Both the position numbers and the translations under genes were made by a program. Shown here in pieces: positions 39,232 to 49,500 of a DNA stretch of 64,000 nucleotides (within the stretch, counting starts at the first letter, position 1; each line of letters opens with the position of its first letter). Under the pieces are notes generated by a model. The model saw nothing but the letters and a program-made list of their open reading frames with translations, had not been told where the DNA came from and searched no databases. The DNA is from Streptomyces sp. GKU 895. Its GTDB lineage: Bacteria; Actinomycetota; Actinomycetes; Streptomycetales; Streptomycetaceae. The stretch lies in assembly GCA_002027195.1 (NCBI GenBank), contig MWJO01000005.1, forward strand, positions 1 to 64,000, read 5' to 3'.

Positions 39232-40065
39232 TCAGGCCGCGTACGCCCCGATCAGCACGCCCAGGAACGCCCCCATGATCAGGAACGGGCCGAACGGGAT
39301 CGCCGTCTTCCGGCCCGCTTTCCGTACGACGATCAGCGCGCCCCCGTACAGCGCCCCCAGCAGGAACCCGGCGAACGTCCCCAGCATGACCGTCGCCCAG
39401 CCGTACCAGCCGAGCACCGCCCCTGTCCCGAGCGCCAGCTTCACGTCGCCGAAGCCCATGCCGGCCGGGTTGATGAGGAAGAGCACGAAGTAGCCGCCGC
39501 CGAGGGCCAGGGAGCCGTAGAGGGCGTGGAGCCAGTCGCCGGTGTGCTCGGGGACGAAGGAGAGCGCGCCGAGCAGGGCGAGCGCGGCCGCGGCGAAGGG
39601 CAGGGTCAGGGGGTCGGGCAGCCGCTGCACCTTCAGGTCGACGACCGCGAGCAGCACGCCGACCGGCGCCAGCAGCAGCCAGACGCCGATCTCGGGCCGG
39701 GTGCCGGTGGCGGCGGCGAGGGCGGCGCAGACGAGCGCGGTGACGAGGGAGAGGAGGGGGGGCGGAGGGGCCGTAGGACTGGGGGGCAGAGGACGCATCG
39801 GCGCGGCCGAGCCACCCCCGTACCGGACTGCCCGCCGTCCGGACAGGCCTCCGCCACGGCTCCCCCGCGGGTGCGAGAACCGGTAGGCGGCTCTCGGCAG
39901 CAGCGCGCCCGCCGCCGCGCCCCAGAGCGCGGCGGCGATCACGAGGAACGGCGTGCTCGTCCCGAACGCGCTCATCCCGAACGTGACCATCCCGAACGCG
40001 CTCATCCCGAACGTGACCATCCCGAACGTGCTCAGCCCGAACGTGTGCATCCCGAACGTGCTCAT
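39232..40065 (-). CDS. prepilin peptidase (A24, TadV-like) with a repeat-bearing N-terminus
   Basis: A 277-aa integral membrane aspartic protease. The two catalytic aspartates appear in AVVDLKVQRLPDPLT and GMGFGDVKLALGTG. ATG 40065 overlaps the stop of the upstream gene (ATGA), which fixes the start and means the first 35 residues are a tandem of five-residue units ending in FGM/FGL/FGT, an unusual hydrophobic extension. Internal ATGs in the repeat could also serve as starts. It probably cleaves the Flp-like prepilin encoded at 57 kb. Confidence 0.88.
   Translation of the reverse strand: MSTFGMHTFGLSTFGMVTFGMSAFGMVTFGMSAFGTSTPFLVIAAALWGAAAGALLPRAAYRFSHPRGSRGGGLSGRRAVRYGGGSAAPMRPLPPSPTAPPPPLLSLVTALVCAALAAATGTRPEIGVWLLLAPVGVLLAVVDLKVQRLPDPLTLPFAAAALALLGALSFVPEHTGDWLHALYGSLALGGGYFVLFLINPAGMGFGDVKLALGTGAVLGWYGWATVMLGTFAGFLLGALYGGALIVVRKAGRKTAIPFGPFLIMGAFLGVLIGAYAA
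39961..40065. repeat. seven 15-bp units at the start of the prepilin peptidase gene
   Basis: Units beginning cccgaac start at 39961, 39976, 39991, 40006, 40021, 40036 and 40051, filling 105 bp up to the ATG. The unit is a multiple of three, so copy-number change would lengthen or shorten the N-terminus without breaking the frame. Confidence 0.9.
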
Positions 40066-43055
40066 CCCACGGCCGCGACGCCATCTCGCCACGTCGGCAG
40101 CAGCTCGTCGAGCAGCGCTTCGGTGCGCGGCGGCAGCCCGCGGGCGCCGCTGCGGGAGATGAGGTCCGCGGCGAGGGCCTGGAGACGGGCGGTGTCGCCG
40201 GTGGAGTGGGTGGCGCGGAGCAGCTCGTGCCACAGGCGCTCGTCGCCGGGCGCCGAGTTGAGGGCCGCGTTCAGCGCCTCGATGGCCTTCTCCGCGCGGT
40301 CCTTGACCAGGTGGAACTCGGAGAGCGCGAGGCCGATGTCCGCGACCAGCAGCGGGAGTTGGGCGTCGATGATCTCGTGGGTGAGCCAGCCGTAGCGCCC
40401 CTCGGGCCGGTCGGCCAGGAGCGGACCGCGCACCAGCACGAGCGCGTCGGTGAGCAACCGGCCGCGCACGACCCGGCTGTCGACGCCGCGCCCTGCGTGG
40501 CCTCGTGGTAGAGCGAGCGCAGCACATCGAGGTCGGAGACGACGGACTTGGCGAGGGTGAGCCGCCCGGTCGCGTCGGTGCGGAGCCGCGGGCTGCCGTC
40601 GGGGTCGGTGCCGAGCCAGGCGCGCAGCCGGTCGAGCAGGGCCTCGCGGACGTCGTCGGTGACACCGCGCGGCCACAGCGCCGAGGACAGCACGCGCGGG
40701 TGGACGCCCTCGCGGTGCAGGAGCAGCAGGGCGAGCGCCTCGTGGAGGAGGGCGCTCCGGTCGCCGTCCGGGGTGTCGAGGCCGATGATCTCGTACGGCC
40801 CCACGAGGCGCGCGTAGACGGCCGGCCGGCCCTGCTCGCTGATGTCGACGAGGAACGGCGGCGCGGTGACCGGCCCCTGCGGATCGCGCTCCGGGTCGGA
40901 CTCGACGAACAGCTCGACGACCGCGCGCTGCAACGGCACGGGCAGCAGCTGGGCTTCCAGTTCGAGGCCGAGCAGCGGGGCGAGCAGCTTGCCCTCGCCG
41001 GTGACCTCCATCTCCCAGGCGGCGCCGGGCAGATCGCCGCTCTCGGTGCCCACGAGGTAGCCGATGCCGAGCCGGCTGGCGTCGGCGGCGAGTTCGGCGA
41101 GCTTCATCGCGTCGTCGGCGGAGGGCTCGGCGGCGAGGAGGACGAGGTGCGGGGCCCAACGGGTGTGCTGGGCGGGCCCGGTGCGCCCGGTGAGGACGGA
41201 GTCGTGCCCGGCGGCACCGAGTGCGCTGCGCCGCTGCCGGGTCTCGGCGTCCATCGTCTCGATCAGATCGTCGATGCTCTCGAGGTGGCGGAGCCGGTTG
41301 GGTGCGAGCGGCGTGAGGTCCTCGCCGAAGCCGACGAGGGTGATGGTCATGCGGTCCGACCAGCCGTTCGTCGCGAGTTCGGCGGCGACGGAGGCGAAGA
41401 CGGCGGCACGGTCGCCTCGCTGCCGGAGAGGGAGACGAGGCCGGGCACGGATTCCAGGTTCAGGAGCAGCCGGGAGTCGTCCATGGTGCCGAGGCTGACG
41501 AGGCCCGGGTACGGGGCGGCGGCGTCGGTGTCCTCGTAGCGCTCGGCGTCGGTGCGGGCGAGCATCCAGAACGTCTGGTCCTGGCCGAGCTGCCAGGGCG
41601 CGGGCGGGTTCCCGGACGGCTGGGCGAGCTGCAGATGCAGGTCGCCGTTGCCGCTCAGCCAGGCCGCGTACGCGGTGGGCAGCGGGCGGGACTCGGCACC
41701 GAGGGACGCGGCGAGTCCGCGCAGGGAGCGGTCGAGCAGGCGTACGCCTTCGGGGTCGGCGCCCACGAGAAGGGCGTCCTGCGCGTCGGCCGCGTCCCCG
41801 GTCGGCGTGGGCGGCTCCATACCGCGCCGCCCGCCGACGGCACCGAACGCCGACTGCCACAGGGCCTGACGGCGACGCCGGCCGAGGGCGCCGAGGAGGC
41901 CGGCGGCGAGGGAGGGGGGCGCCGATGAGGGCTTGGGGCAGGCCGAAGGAGGATTCCTCGGTGGCGGCGGTGGCGTGCTGCGCAGGCTGGTGCTGGTCGG
42001 GGGCGGGGCGCTGTTCGGGGAGGGAGGACGTGGGAGGCGCCGCCTCGGTGGCCTCCGCCTTGGGCGTGGTCGCCTTGGGCGTGGTCGCCTTGAGCGTGGT
42101 CGCCTTGAGCGTGGTCGCCGGTCTTGCCGTAGTCGTGGATCTGCTGCTGGGCGGCGGAGCCACCGGCGGCCTCCGGCATCTCGACGAGGTCGCCGCCGCG
42201 CGCGTCGCCCGGCATCTCCATGATCCAGCCCGGGCGGATGAGGCTGGCCTCGGACAGCTTGGAGCCGTCGGGCTGCACGCGGTCCTTGTTGAGCTCGAAG
42301 ATCTCCTTGTACCGGCGGCCGTCGCCGAGGTGGCGCTCGGCGATCTCCCAGAGGGAGTCGTGGTGCCGCCCCTCGGGGGGCTGGATCCGATAGAACTTCG
42401 TGTCGTCGCTCTTGGCGGTGCTGCCGCCTTGCGCGTCCGCGTGGGCGGCGGCCTGGGAGGCCTGCTCGGCGAGGGCGGCGGCGGTGGAGGCCGCCTGCTC
42501 CTGCTGCTGGGCGAAGAGGCCGGGGGTCTGCTGGGCGGCGGCGACGGTACCGCGCTGGTTCCCGTCGAGACTGTGCTGCCCGATCTGCGACAGCCCCGGC
42601 GTGAGGCTGGCGGCCGTGGCGCCGACGAGGAGCAGCGCGGCGACGAGCTGCCGGGCGAGGATCTGACTGGGCCCGGCGCCCGGAACGCGTCCCGGTACCC
42701 CGACTCCCGAGACGGCGGCCTTTATCTCCACGAGCACACAGGCGGTGAACTGCGCCCAGGCGAGCCAGACGATGACGGTGAGGATGTGGAGGAAGGTGCC
42801 GGTGGTGATCGGCTGCTGCAGCCACTCCACCTTCGGCATCCCGCTCGGCAACGGCCACCCGACCGTGATGGCGAGCGCACCCGGGACTCCGACGACCAGG
42901 ACGGCGAGCGCGACGAACGCGAAGAACGCCTTGACGAAATCCCCGAACGTACGCCGCCGGATCCGCACGGGTTGCGGGGTGCGGTTGCGTGGCGTGGCCG
43001 AGGTGGTGGTGCTTCCCGTCGAGCTTGACGAGCTTGAGCTGCGGCGTCGTGGCAT
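40062..43055 (-). CDS. LysM and BTAD-like domain membrane protein, four frame breaks
   Basis: The N-terminus has a Ser-rich cytoplasmic segment and two or three membrane helices. A LysM-like module follows (DSLWEIAERHLGDGRRYKEIFELN), then a 15-bp tandem repeat, a large soluble domain, and a C-terminal part with the TPR-like helices of bacterial transcriptional activator domains (AIEALNAALNSAPGDERLWHELL). Coding shifts frame at about 42120, 41915, 41405 and 40495; corrected, the product is nearly 1000 aa. It is coupled to the prepilin peptidase by ATGA. The BTAD-type end with a wall-binding module suggests a membrane-linked regulator or assembly factor. Confidence 0.65.
42056..42115. repeat. 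four 15-bp units in the LysM/BTAD gene
   Basis: Four consecutive 15-bp units (cgccttgggcgtggt or its single-base variant) span 42056-42115. In the frame with normal codon bias they encode repeats of TTLKA/TTPKA. One of the frame breaks in this gene lies just beside the array. Confidence 0.85.
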
Positions 43056-43403
43056 GGCGGGTGTCCTGGGTCGTGTGAGGAGGGGGTGGATACGGGTGAG
43101 TTACGAGGGAGTACGGAAGTGCACTGAGCGTACAGAGATCTTATGTACGGCGTCGAAGAGCGGGCAGGCCTGTGGATAACCTCGCCCTCTCTCCGCCGGC
43201 TCACTTCCTCACGACCTGCCGGAGAGACCGGAGTTGCCCCGTTTTCCACCGAGGATCATGTGCAGTGTTCGCAACCGCCACGCGACACTCTCACGTTCCC
43301 CACACATTCCCCCGTTGCCTGTCAAAGGCGCATCACCCGCCCCTGATAGCTTCGTTCTCTATTGCACACGCCTGCACACATCGAACCTCGGGGGAGATCC
43401 ATC
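43056..43403. promoter_or_regulatory. 348-bp divergent intergenic region with a DnaA-box-like element
   Basis: No gene is supported here. It separates the LysM/BTAD gene (-) from a lipoprotein gene (+) and is relatively A+T-rich near the lipoprotein start. TGTGGATAA at 43171-43179 is an inverted TTATCCACA, inside a 14-mer identical to that upstream of recQ. Promoters for both genes should be here; no clear -10/-35 pair was identified. Confidence 0.5.
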
Positions 43404-44072
43404 GTGTCCCGCCGCACCCTGCCCGTCACCGCCGCCGCGTTCGCCATGTCGGCGGCGCTTCTGCTTTCCGCGTGTGGCGGGGGTGACGACTCGTCGTCGG
43501 ATGACATCAAGGGGGCGGACACGGGGGCGGGGAGCCCGGCGGCTTCGGCTTCCGCGTCGGCGTCGCCCGCGGCGGACAGACCGGATGTGAGTCTCCCGAA
43601 GGACCTGGAACTGGTCTTCGAGTTCGAGAAGCCCTCGAACGCGGACAACGCCGCAGCGCTTGTCGACGCGGAGAACTACATCCGTGCGCTCAGCCACGGC
43701 ATCACGGAGCAGGACCCCTCCGACCCCGCCTATCAGTACTACTCCGCCGGGGACGCGGCCAGGTACGCGAACACGCAGATCAAGGAGTACGTGAAGGGCG
43801 GCTGGACGCTCACCGGCAAGGACCGCTACTTCCGGGCGGAGACCACCGCGGCCGGCGAGTCGAAGTCGGTGAAGCTCGTACGTGTGGCCTTCTGCGAAGA
43901 CCAGTCCAAGGTCTATGGCAAGGAAGTGAAGAGCGGAAAGGTCCTGAAGACCGAGGGAAGCTCCAACGACTTCCTCAAGTTCGACCTCCTCATGGCTTTC
44001 CCGAAGGGTTCGCAGGTGTGGCGCGCGCAGCAGATCACCGTGAAGGAGAAGGCCACGGAATGCGCGGGGTGA
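43404..44072 (+). CDS. lipoprotein of unknown function
   Basis: A 222-aa protein with a basic N-terminus and a lipobox (LLSAC), followed by a Gly/Asp/Ser/Ala-rich linker and a globular domain (NYIRALSHGITEQDPSDPAYQYY, then YVKGGWTLTGKDRYF). GTG 43404 has GGGGGAG upstream. It overlaps the next gene by 13 bases, so the two proteins are probably made together. I recognise no family. Confidence 0.8.
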   Translation: MSRRTLPVTAAAFAMSAALLLSACGGGDDSSSDDIKGADTGAGSPAASASASASPAADRPDVSLPKDLELVFEFEKPSNADNAAALVDAENYIRALSHGITEQDPSDPAYQYYSAGDAARYANTQIKEYVKGGWTLTGKDRYFRAETTAAGESKSVKLVRVAFCEDQSKVYGKEVKSGKVLKTEGSSNDFLKFDLLMAFPKGSQVWRAQQITVKEKATECAG

Positions 44073-45133
44073 CCTCAGTGCGGCGAGCAGGCTCGGCGGT
44101 TCTGGCGCTCGCCGCGGGGGTCCTCGTCTGGGGTGCGGGTGCCGCGTACGCCGCCAAGCCCGTGCCCGGCGGTCACGACACCACTGAGGGCAGCGCCCAC
44201 GGCAAGACCCTGCTGGCCTCCGCCGGTCAGTCCCGTATCAAGGTCACCCAGGTCAGCGGCCCCAAGGGCGGCAAGCGCGGCGCCGTATCCTCCGCGGACG
44301 TCAACTGGAAGCCACCGGCGTGCTGGTACGAACCGGTCTTCACGCCCGCGATGCTGAAGGACTTCTCGGAGAACACCGGTGTCGGGGACGTCGGCATCCA
44401 CGAGTACTGGGCCGGCAGGGAACTCTGGACGGACTACTACCGGGACGAGAAGTCCACGATCAACTACTTCGAGGACGGGAAGACGGTCGAGGGCTACAAG
44501 AACTACAACCTCGGCCAGGACGGGTACTTCTGGCGCAGCGTCGCCCCGGACATCTCCGACCCGGACTCCTGGGACTGCACCCGCATCATGTTCTGGCAGC
44601 CCGCGGGCCAGATCCCGAAGATCGCCCACGCGCCGACTCCCGAGACGCTGGCGGACTACGCCTACGACAAGGTCGAGGTCCCCGGCACGGAGATCGAACT
44701 GAAGCCGGCCACCAAGTCCACCGTGAACCTGCCGACCTGGATCTGGCTGGACAAGGGCACGTTCCAGGAGGTCAAGGTCCGCGCCGAGCTTCCGAACACG
44801 GGGCTGTGGGCAGAGACGACGGCCAAGCCGGTCGCCCTGCACCTGAACCCCGGCACGGAGGACGCCCAGACCTTCCCCGCATCCGGCGACTGCGAGATCA
44901 ACGACGACGGCTCGATCGGCACCCCGTACGCCACGGGCGACGCCGACAAGACCCCGCCCTGCGGCATCCGCTACCTGAAGGCCACGAACGGCACGCCATA
45001 CCACCTCTCCGCGTCCGTGACCTGGCAGATCACGTGGGAGGGATCGGGCGGCACGCGAGGCGACCTCCCGGACGGCACCTTCGAGACGACGCAGGACATG
45101 AACGTCCAGGAGATCCAGGCGATCAACCGCTGA
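44060..45133 (+). CDS. secreted protein of unknown function, coupled to the lipoprotein
   Basis: From ATG 44060 the protein is 357 aa with a signal peptide ending in AYA|AK. The mature part is rich in aromatic residues and has several cysteines (in PPACWYEP, DSWDCTRIMF, SGDCEIND and TPPCGIRY), likely in disulfides. No catalytic motif or known fold is apparent. It overlaps the preceding lipoprotein gene, and the pair may form a surface complex. Confidence 0.78.
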   Translation: MRGVTSVRRAGSAVLALAAGVLVWGAGAAYAAKPVPGGHDTTEGSAHGKTLLASAGQSRIKVTQVSGPKGGKRGAVSSADVNWKPPACWYEPVFTPAMLKDFSENTGVGDVGIHEYWAGRELWTDYYRDEKSTINYFEDGKTVEGYKNYNLGQDGYFWRSVAPDISDPDSWDCTRIMFWQPAGQIPKIAHAPTPETLADYAYDKVEVPGTEIELKPATKSTVNLPTWIWLDKGTFQEVKVRAELPNTGLWAETTAKPVALHLNPGTEDAQTFPASGDCEINDDGSIGTPYATGDADKTPPCGIRYLKATNGTPYHLSASVTWQITWEGSGGTRGDLPDGTFETTQDMNVQEIQAINR

Positions 45134-45150
45134 CCTGGGAGAAACCGACC

Positions 45151-45557
45151 GTGCCCCGCCCGCTGAGGAGACAAGAACCCCGATAACGCCCCCGCCCCGC
45201 GCCCTCCGCCTGATCAAACCCGCGCTCGGCATGGCCACTGCGGTCACCCTGGCCACCCTCACCGCATGCGACGGCGCCTCGGACGCCGACGGCGCGAACG
45301 GTGACGCGTCCGCGAGCGCCGCCGCGCCCCAGGGCGTACTGACCGCGAAGGCCGCCGCCGCGGTGGTCGACAACTACGAGAAGGTCAACAACAAGGCGAA
45401 CGCGGCGTTGGACAAGGACCTCCTCGGCACGGTCGAGGCCGGACAGCTCTACGCCATGGACAAGGCGACGTACACCCTCGTGCCGACCTTCTCGAAGAAG
45501 GAGCAGAAGGCCTACCGTTCCCGCGACTTGATCCACCGGTTGACGAGGGAGCTGTGA
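45151..45557 (+). pseudogene. truncated DUF8094-like lipoprotein gene with damaged start and foreign 3' end
   Basis: A lipoprotein signal is clear (LRLIKPALGMATAVTLATL then TAC), but its basic part lies upstream of the only conventional start (ATG 45231). The likely true start is either GTG 45151, whose frame is cut by TAA at 45184, or position 45183 where an ATA stands in place of a start after GAGGAG. The middle (AAVVDNYEKVNNKANAALD) resembles longer DUF8094-type lipoproteins, but the frame ends early with RDLIHRLTREL, which looks like the end of an XRE/DUF5753 regulator. It seems to be a recombination product. Confidence 0.5.
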
Positions 45558-45565
45558 GGCATTCC

Positions 45566-45721
45566 ATGGACACCCCCGGCATCTGGCGAAAGTCGTCCTA
45601 CTCCGACGGAGGCGAGGGCAACGCCTGTGTGGAAGTGGCTGACCGTCACACCCGCATAGTCTCGCCTCCTCAGGAATCGTCCGAGAAGGGGGATTCAATG
45701 CCTCCCCAGCGAAAGCTGTAA
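45566..45721 (+). pseudogene. truncated DUF397-domain protein
   Basis: A 51-aa frame starts with a typical DUF397 opening (WRKSSYSDGGEGNACVEVAD) and then changes abruptly to SPPQESSEKGD and stops. In normal genes the domain would continue with a conserved VRDSK-type segment. DUF397 proteins usually follow an XRE/DUF5753 regulator, whose tail seems to be present just upstream. The 3' half overlaps the last gene of the toxin operon on the other strand, marking a rearrangement border. Confidence 0.6.
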
Positions 45722-46092
45722 TTCCCGCCTCCCTCTCCCAAGGAGACGCCGAATCCTCGATCAGGGAGATCGAACTCCCGCCGAAGCCAGCCGTCCATTG
45801 CCAACGCGGCCACTTCCGATCGGAAATCGGCCAGCGGGAAGGTGAAGGACACAACCCTGACGATCATGCCCCCGGGCTTGAGGTTCATCAGCTCGGGCGC
45901 GTGGGCGGCAAGGCCGAAGGAAAGCCAAGCCGCATCTCGCCAGTTGATGCCCTTGGGGAGCGCCAGGTGCACTCTTCGGTCAATCTGCAGCGAAAATCCG
46001 GCTTCGGAGTCCGGCGGATCACACTCAGCCACCAGATCCGCGGCGAGTCCGCCGAGAAGGCCCCGAAATCGGTACGCGAAGTCACTTCTCAC
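45670..46092 (-). CDS. hypothetical protein, last gene of the RHS toxin operon
   Basis: This 140-aa protein starts at GTG 46092, overlapping the preceding gene by 11 bases. It has the central motif AWLSFGLAAHAPELMNLKPGG and an aromatic C-terminus. No signal peptide or membrane segment is seen. I do not recognise the family. Its position just after the toxin and the candidate immunity gene suggests a second immunity protein, or a remnant immunity gene collected by the locus. Confidence 0.6.
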   Translation of the reverse strand: MRSDFAYRFRGLLGGLAADLVAECDPPDSEAGFSLQIDRRVHLALPKGINWRDAAWLSFGLAAHAPELMNLKPGGMIVRVVSFTFPLADFRSEVAALAMDGWLRREFDLPDRGFGVSLGEGGGNYSFRWGGIESPFSDDS

Positions 46093-46552
46093 GACGACCG
46101 CGTACGAACGTCCACGCGTCCTCGGCCGCATACGTCACGGTCAACCGCCAGGTCTCCAGTTTGTCCCACACCTTTGACGCGACCTTCCGCCACTTGAACC
46201 ACAGAGGCAGTTGCCGGAACGGCACGTAATCCAAGGTGTCGTCGATGGCGTTCCCGGCGATGCCACGATGTCCCTCCGCACGTAGCGCGGCGTACAGCTC
46301 CGGTGTCAGCGCACCATTGAGCCGGGCCGCGGTGCCGGCCGCAGTGTAGGCGAAACCTCGCTGACCGCGGTCCGGCAACTCCATCGCCTTGATGATGCGG
46401 GGCGAAGCCTCTTCCAGGGAGCAGTTGAAGGCCAGTCCGATCGCCGCCGTACCGAGGTGCTGCTCACCGCGCTCGTAGGCCGCGTCCCAGTCCGCGGGGT
46501 CGTCGAGCCCCAGCAGACCCTCGCCGCTTTCCCAGTTCCACTCGGACGGCAT
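46082..46552 (-). CDS. candidate immunity protein, paralogue of the gene at 51265
   Basis: A 156-aa protein directly downstream of the RHS toxin gene (27-base gap). It begins WNWESGEGLLGLDDPADWDA and has helical repeats including ASPRIIKAMELPDRG and LTPELYAALRAEG. The gene at 51265-51732 encodes a clear paralogue (WDWESGKGLLGMDDPAEVDA, LTPELYDALRAEG), so two copies flank the toxin gene. Its place after the toxin tip is typical of an immunity gene. Neutralising that toxin is inferred. Confidence 0.65.
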   Translation of the reverse strand: MPSEWNWESGEGLLGLDDPADWDAAYERGEQHLGTAAIGLAFNCSLEEASPRIIKAMELPDRGQRGFAYTAAGTAARLNGALTPELYAALRAEGHRGIAGNAIDDTLDYVPFRQLPLWFKWRKVASKVWDKLETWRLTVTYAAEDAWTFVRGRREK

Positions 46553-46579
46553 GACTGGTCGTCTTCCTTCTTTCGTTCC

Positions 46580-49500
46580 TCACCCGTCGCACGGAGGCGG
46601 GAGCACCTTCTGCTTCTTCTTGTTGTTGATCATCTTGAGCCTCACCATCTTGGCCAGGACGTTTTCCTTGACGGCGCTGGACGGGTACGAGGCCTGGACG
46701 TGGCCATGGTAGATCTCCTTGACGATCTTGCCGTTCTTGTCGGTGACGTAGTCATGCCGGTCGAGCACCACGATCTCGTTGTTGACGTGGTCCACGCCGA
46801 CGCGTCGGAAGTCGTCCGCGGTGGCGGAGTCGCCGCGTGTGATGGATCGATCCAGCGCGGCCTGGCCGTTCGTGGGAGCGCGGCCGATCTCACCCTTGGC
46901 CGACGAAGAGGAGCTCGAACCGTGCTTGTCGTATGTCGAGTCGTCGTAGATACGGACCGGCTCGTCGCCCTCCAGGCCGAGCGGGTCGCTCCAGCGCAGC
47001 GGGTTGTCGACGTACGCGTGGTGGTTCGGGGCGGGCTCCAGGCCCAGGGGGTCCGGTGAGAGGTAGCTCGCGGTGTCCGGGTCGTAGTAGCGGGACAGGT
47101 TGTAGTGCAGGCCCGTCTCCGGGTCGCGGTACTGGCCCGGGAAGGCCAGCGGGCACAGGCCTCCGTCGGTGCCGCCGGACAGCGGGCGTCCCCACAGGCT
47201 CGTCGTCGACCGCCAGGCGATCTCCCCGTCCTCACCGATCAGTTCGCTGGGCGTGCCGACCAGGTCGGTGACGATCGCGTAGAACTGCCGGTCGACCGAG
47301 GTCGGATCCGCCGTCTGCCACCTGCTGCGTACCTGCGCCGCCGCCCGGTGCGTGCCCGGCTCCCAGTCCCAGGTATCCGCCTCCGCCATCCCGTCCCGCA
47401 GCGTCTGCTGCTCCGCGAGGTTGCCGGCGTCCCAGGTGAAGAGGGTCTCGTCGGTAACGGAACCGTCCTCGTGCACCCGAGCCTTGGAGGTGCGGCGGCC
47501 CAGCACGTCGTAGCGGTAGCGCCATACGCCGTGGTCCGGCGTCGCGGCCTCGATGAGGTGGTCGTCCGCGTCCCAGACGTAGGTCCAGACGCGCCGCAGT
47601 CCGGACAGCGTGCGCCGGATCACCCTGGTCACCCGCCCCTGGGCGTCGTGCTCGTACGAGGTGCGGCCCGCCGAGGTGACCTTGGTACCGGAGTGGAGCG
47701 CCGGGCCCTGGGCGTCCTGGCTGCCCGGCGCCGGGTGCTCGGCGGCGGTGAGGTTGCCGAGCTCGTCGTAGGCGTAGGACTCGGTCCAGGTGTCCGCCGA
47801 AACCCGGGTGACGCGGCCCACGGGGTCAAGGTCGAAACGGCGGGTGCCGGAGAGGCGGTCGGTGATCGCGGTCAGGTGACCATCGGCGCGGTAGGCGTAG
47901 GTGCGGGCCTGGCGGACCGTGGGAGCGCCCTGCTGGCTGCCACCCCGGGTGGCCGTCGCCGCCTGGACGATCTGCTCCACCAGGCGGTGGCCGGAGTCCC
48001 AGGACTGGGTGAGGGTGGCCGCCGCGCCCAGACCCCGGGTGGTCTCCCGGCCGGCCGCGTCGTAGGCGAAGGTGAGTTCACCGGCCGCGGTGACGAGCGA
48101 GGAGGGCAGGCCCACGGAGTCGTACGACCACTGCGACACCGCGCCCGAGGGCGTGGTCCGGCGGATGCGCCGCCCCAGCAGGTCGTAGGCGCTGGTGACG
48201 GTCCGGCCGTCCACGGACTCGGCGACGATCCTGCCTGCCGCGTCATACGCGTAGGCGACACGGCTGTCGGCGTTCACGGCCTCGGTCAGCCGTCCGGACA
48301 CGTCGTAGCGCAGCTCGGTGACCGCGCCGCTGTCGGAGCGCGCCGTCACGACCCGGCCGGCGATGTCGCGGGTGAGCCGCACTGTCTGACCGGCGCCGTT
48401 CCCGCGTTCGATCGCGCGGCCGGTCGGGTCGTAGGCGTAGGTCAGTCGGCGGCCGTCGAAGTCCGTCTCGGCGAGCAGGTTGCCCGCGGCGTCGTAGTCG
48501 TAACTCCACTGACCACCCTGCGGGTTGGTCACGGCGGTGAGCCGCAGTTCGGCGTCGTGGGTGAAGACGTAGCGGGTACCGTCCGGGTCCGTGCGGGCGC
48601 TGGGCAGGTCGAACGCGCCGTACTCGAAAACGGTGGCCGACCCGCCCGGCTCGCGGTGTTCGGTGAGGTTGCCCTCCACGTCGTAGGACCAGGACTCCCG
48701 GCCGCCGTCCGCGCGTTCGCGCCACAGCAGCAGGCCTTCGGGGTTCCAGCTCTGGCGGACGGTGCCGCCGACGGGGTCGTCGATGCGTACGACACGGCCG
48801 TACACGTCCCGTTGCACGGTCACGACGCTGCCGCGCGGATCGACGATCCGCACCGGCATCCCGGTCCCGTCGGTGTCGTACCGGAACGTGTTGCCGAGCG
48901 CGTCGGTGTGCGCGATCCGGTGCCCGCGTTCGTCGTACGCGTACGAGGTCACCGCGCCCAGAGGATCGGTGCTGGTGAGCAGGTTGCCCCGGTCGTCGTA
49001 GGCGCATTCCCAGCGCGACCCGTCGGGCTGCGTGACGGCGACGGGCTGGGCGTCGGCGTCGTACTCCACTTCGATGCTGGTGCCGTCGGGTCGGTCCATG
49101 CGCACCGGCTCGCCGTGCGCTCCGAGCGTGAAACGGGTCGTACGGCCCAGCTCGTCGGTGCGGGAGAGCATCCGCCCGTAGCGGTCCCACTCGGTGTACG
49201 TGCGGTGGCCGAGGGGGTCGGTCTCGGCGGTGAGCTGGAGGAGTTCGTTGTAGTGGTACGTCGTCGTATGGCCGAGCGCGTCGGTGTAGCGCGTCTCGCG
49301 GCTCTCGGTGTCGTACGTGATCGAGGAGGCGAGGCTGCCGTCCGCCCCCGTACCGCCGATGCAGCGGTCCAGGGCGTCGTACGTGAAGCGGTAGGAGTAA
49401 GCGTTGCGGTCGGTCCACGACGTGATGCGTCCGCGAGCGTCGTAGGTGAGCTTCCGGGGCAGCCCGCTGGAGTTGTGGATCTCGGTCAGGTTGCCGTCGG

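Noticed and set aside
39961..42115. CRISPR array
   Set aside because: The repeats are 15-bp coding tandem units without spacers, and no cas gene is present.
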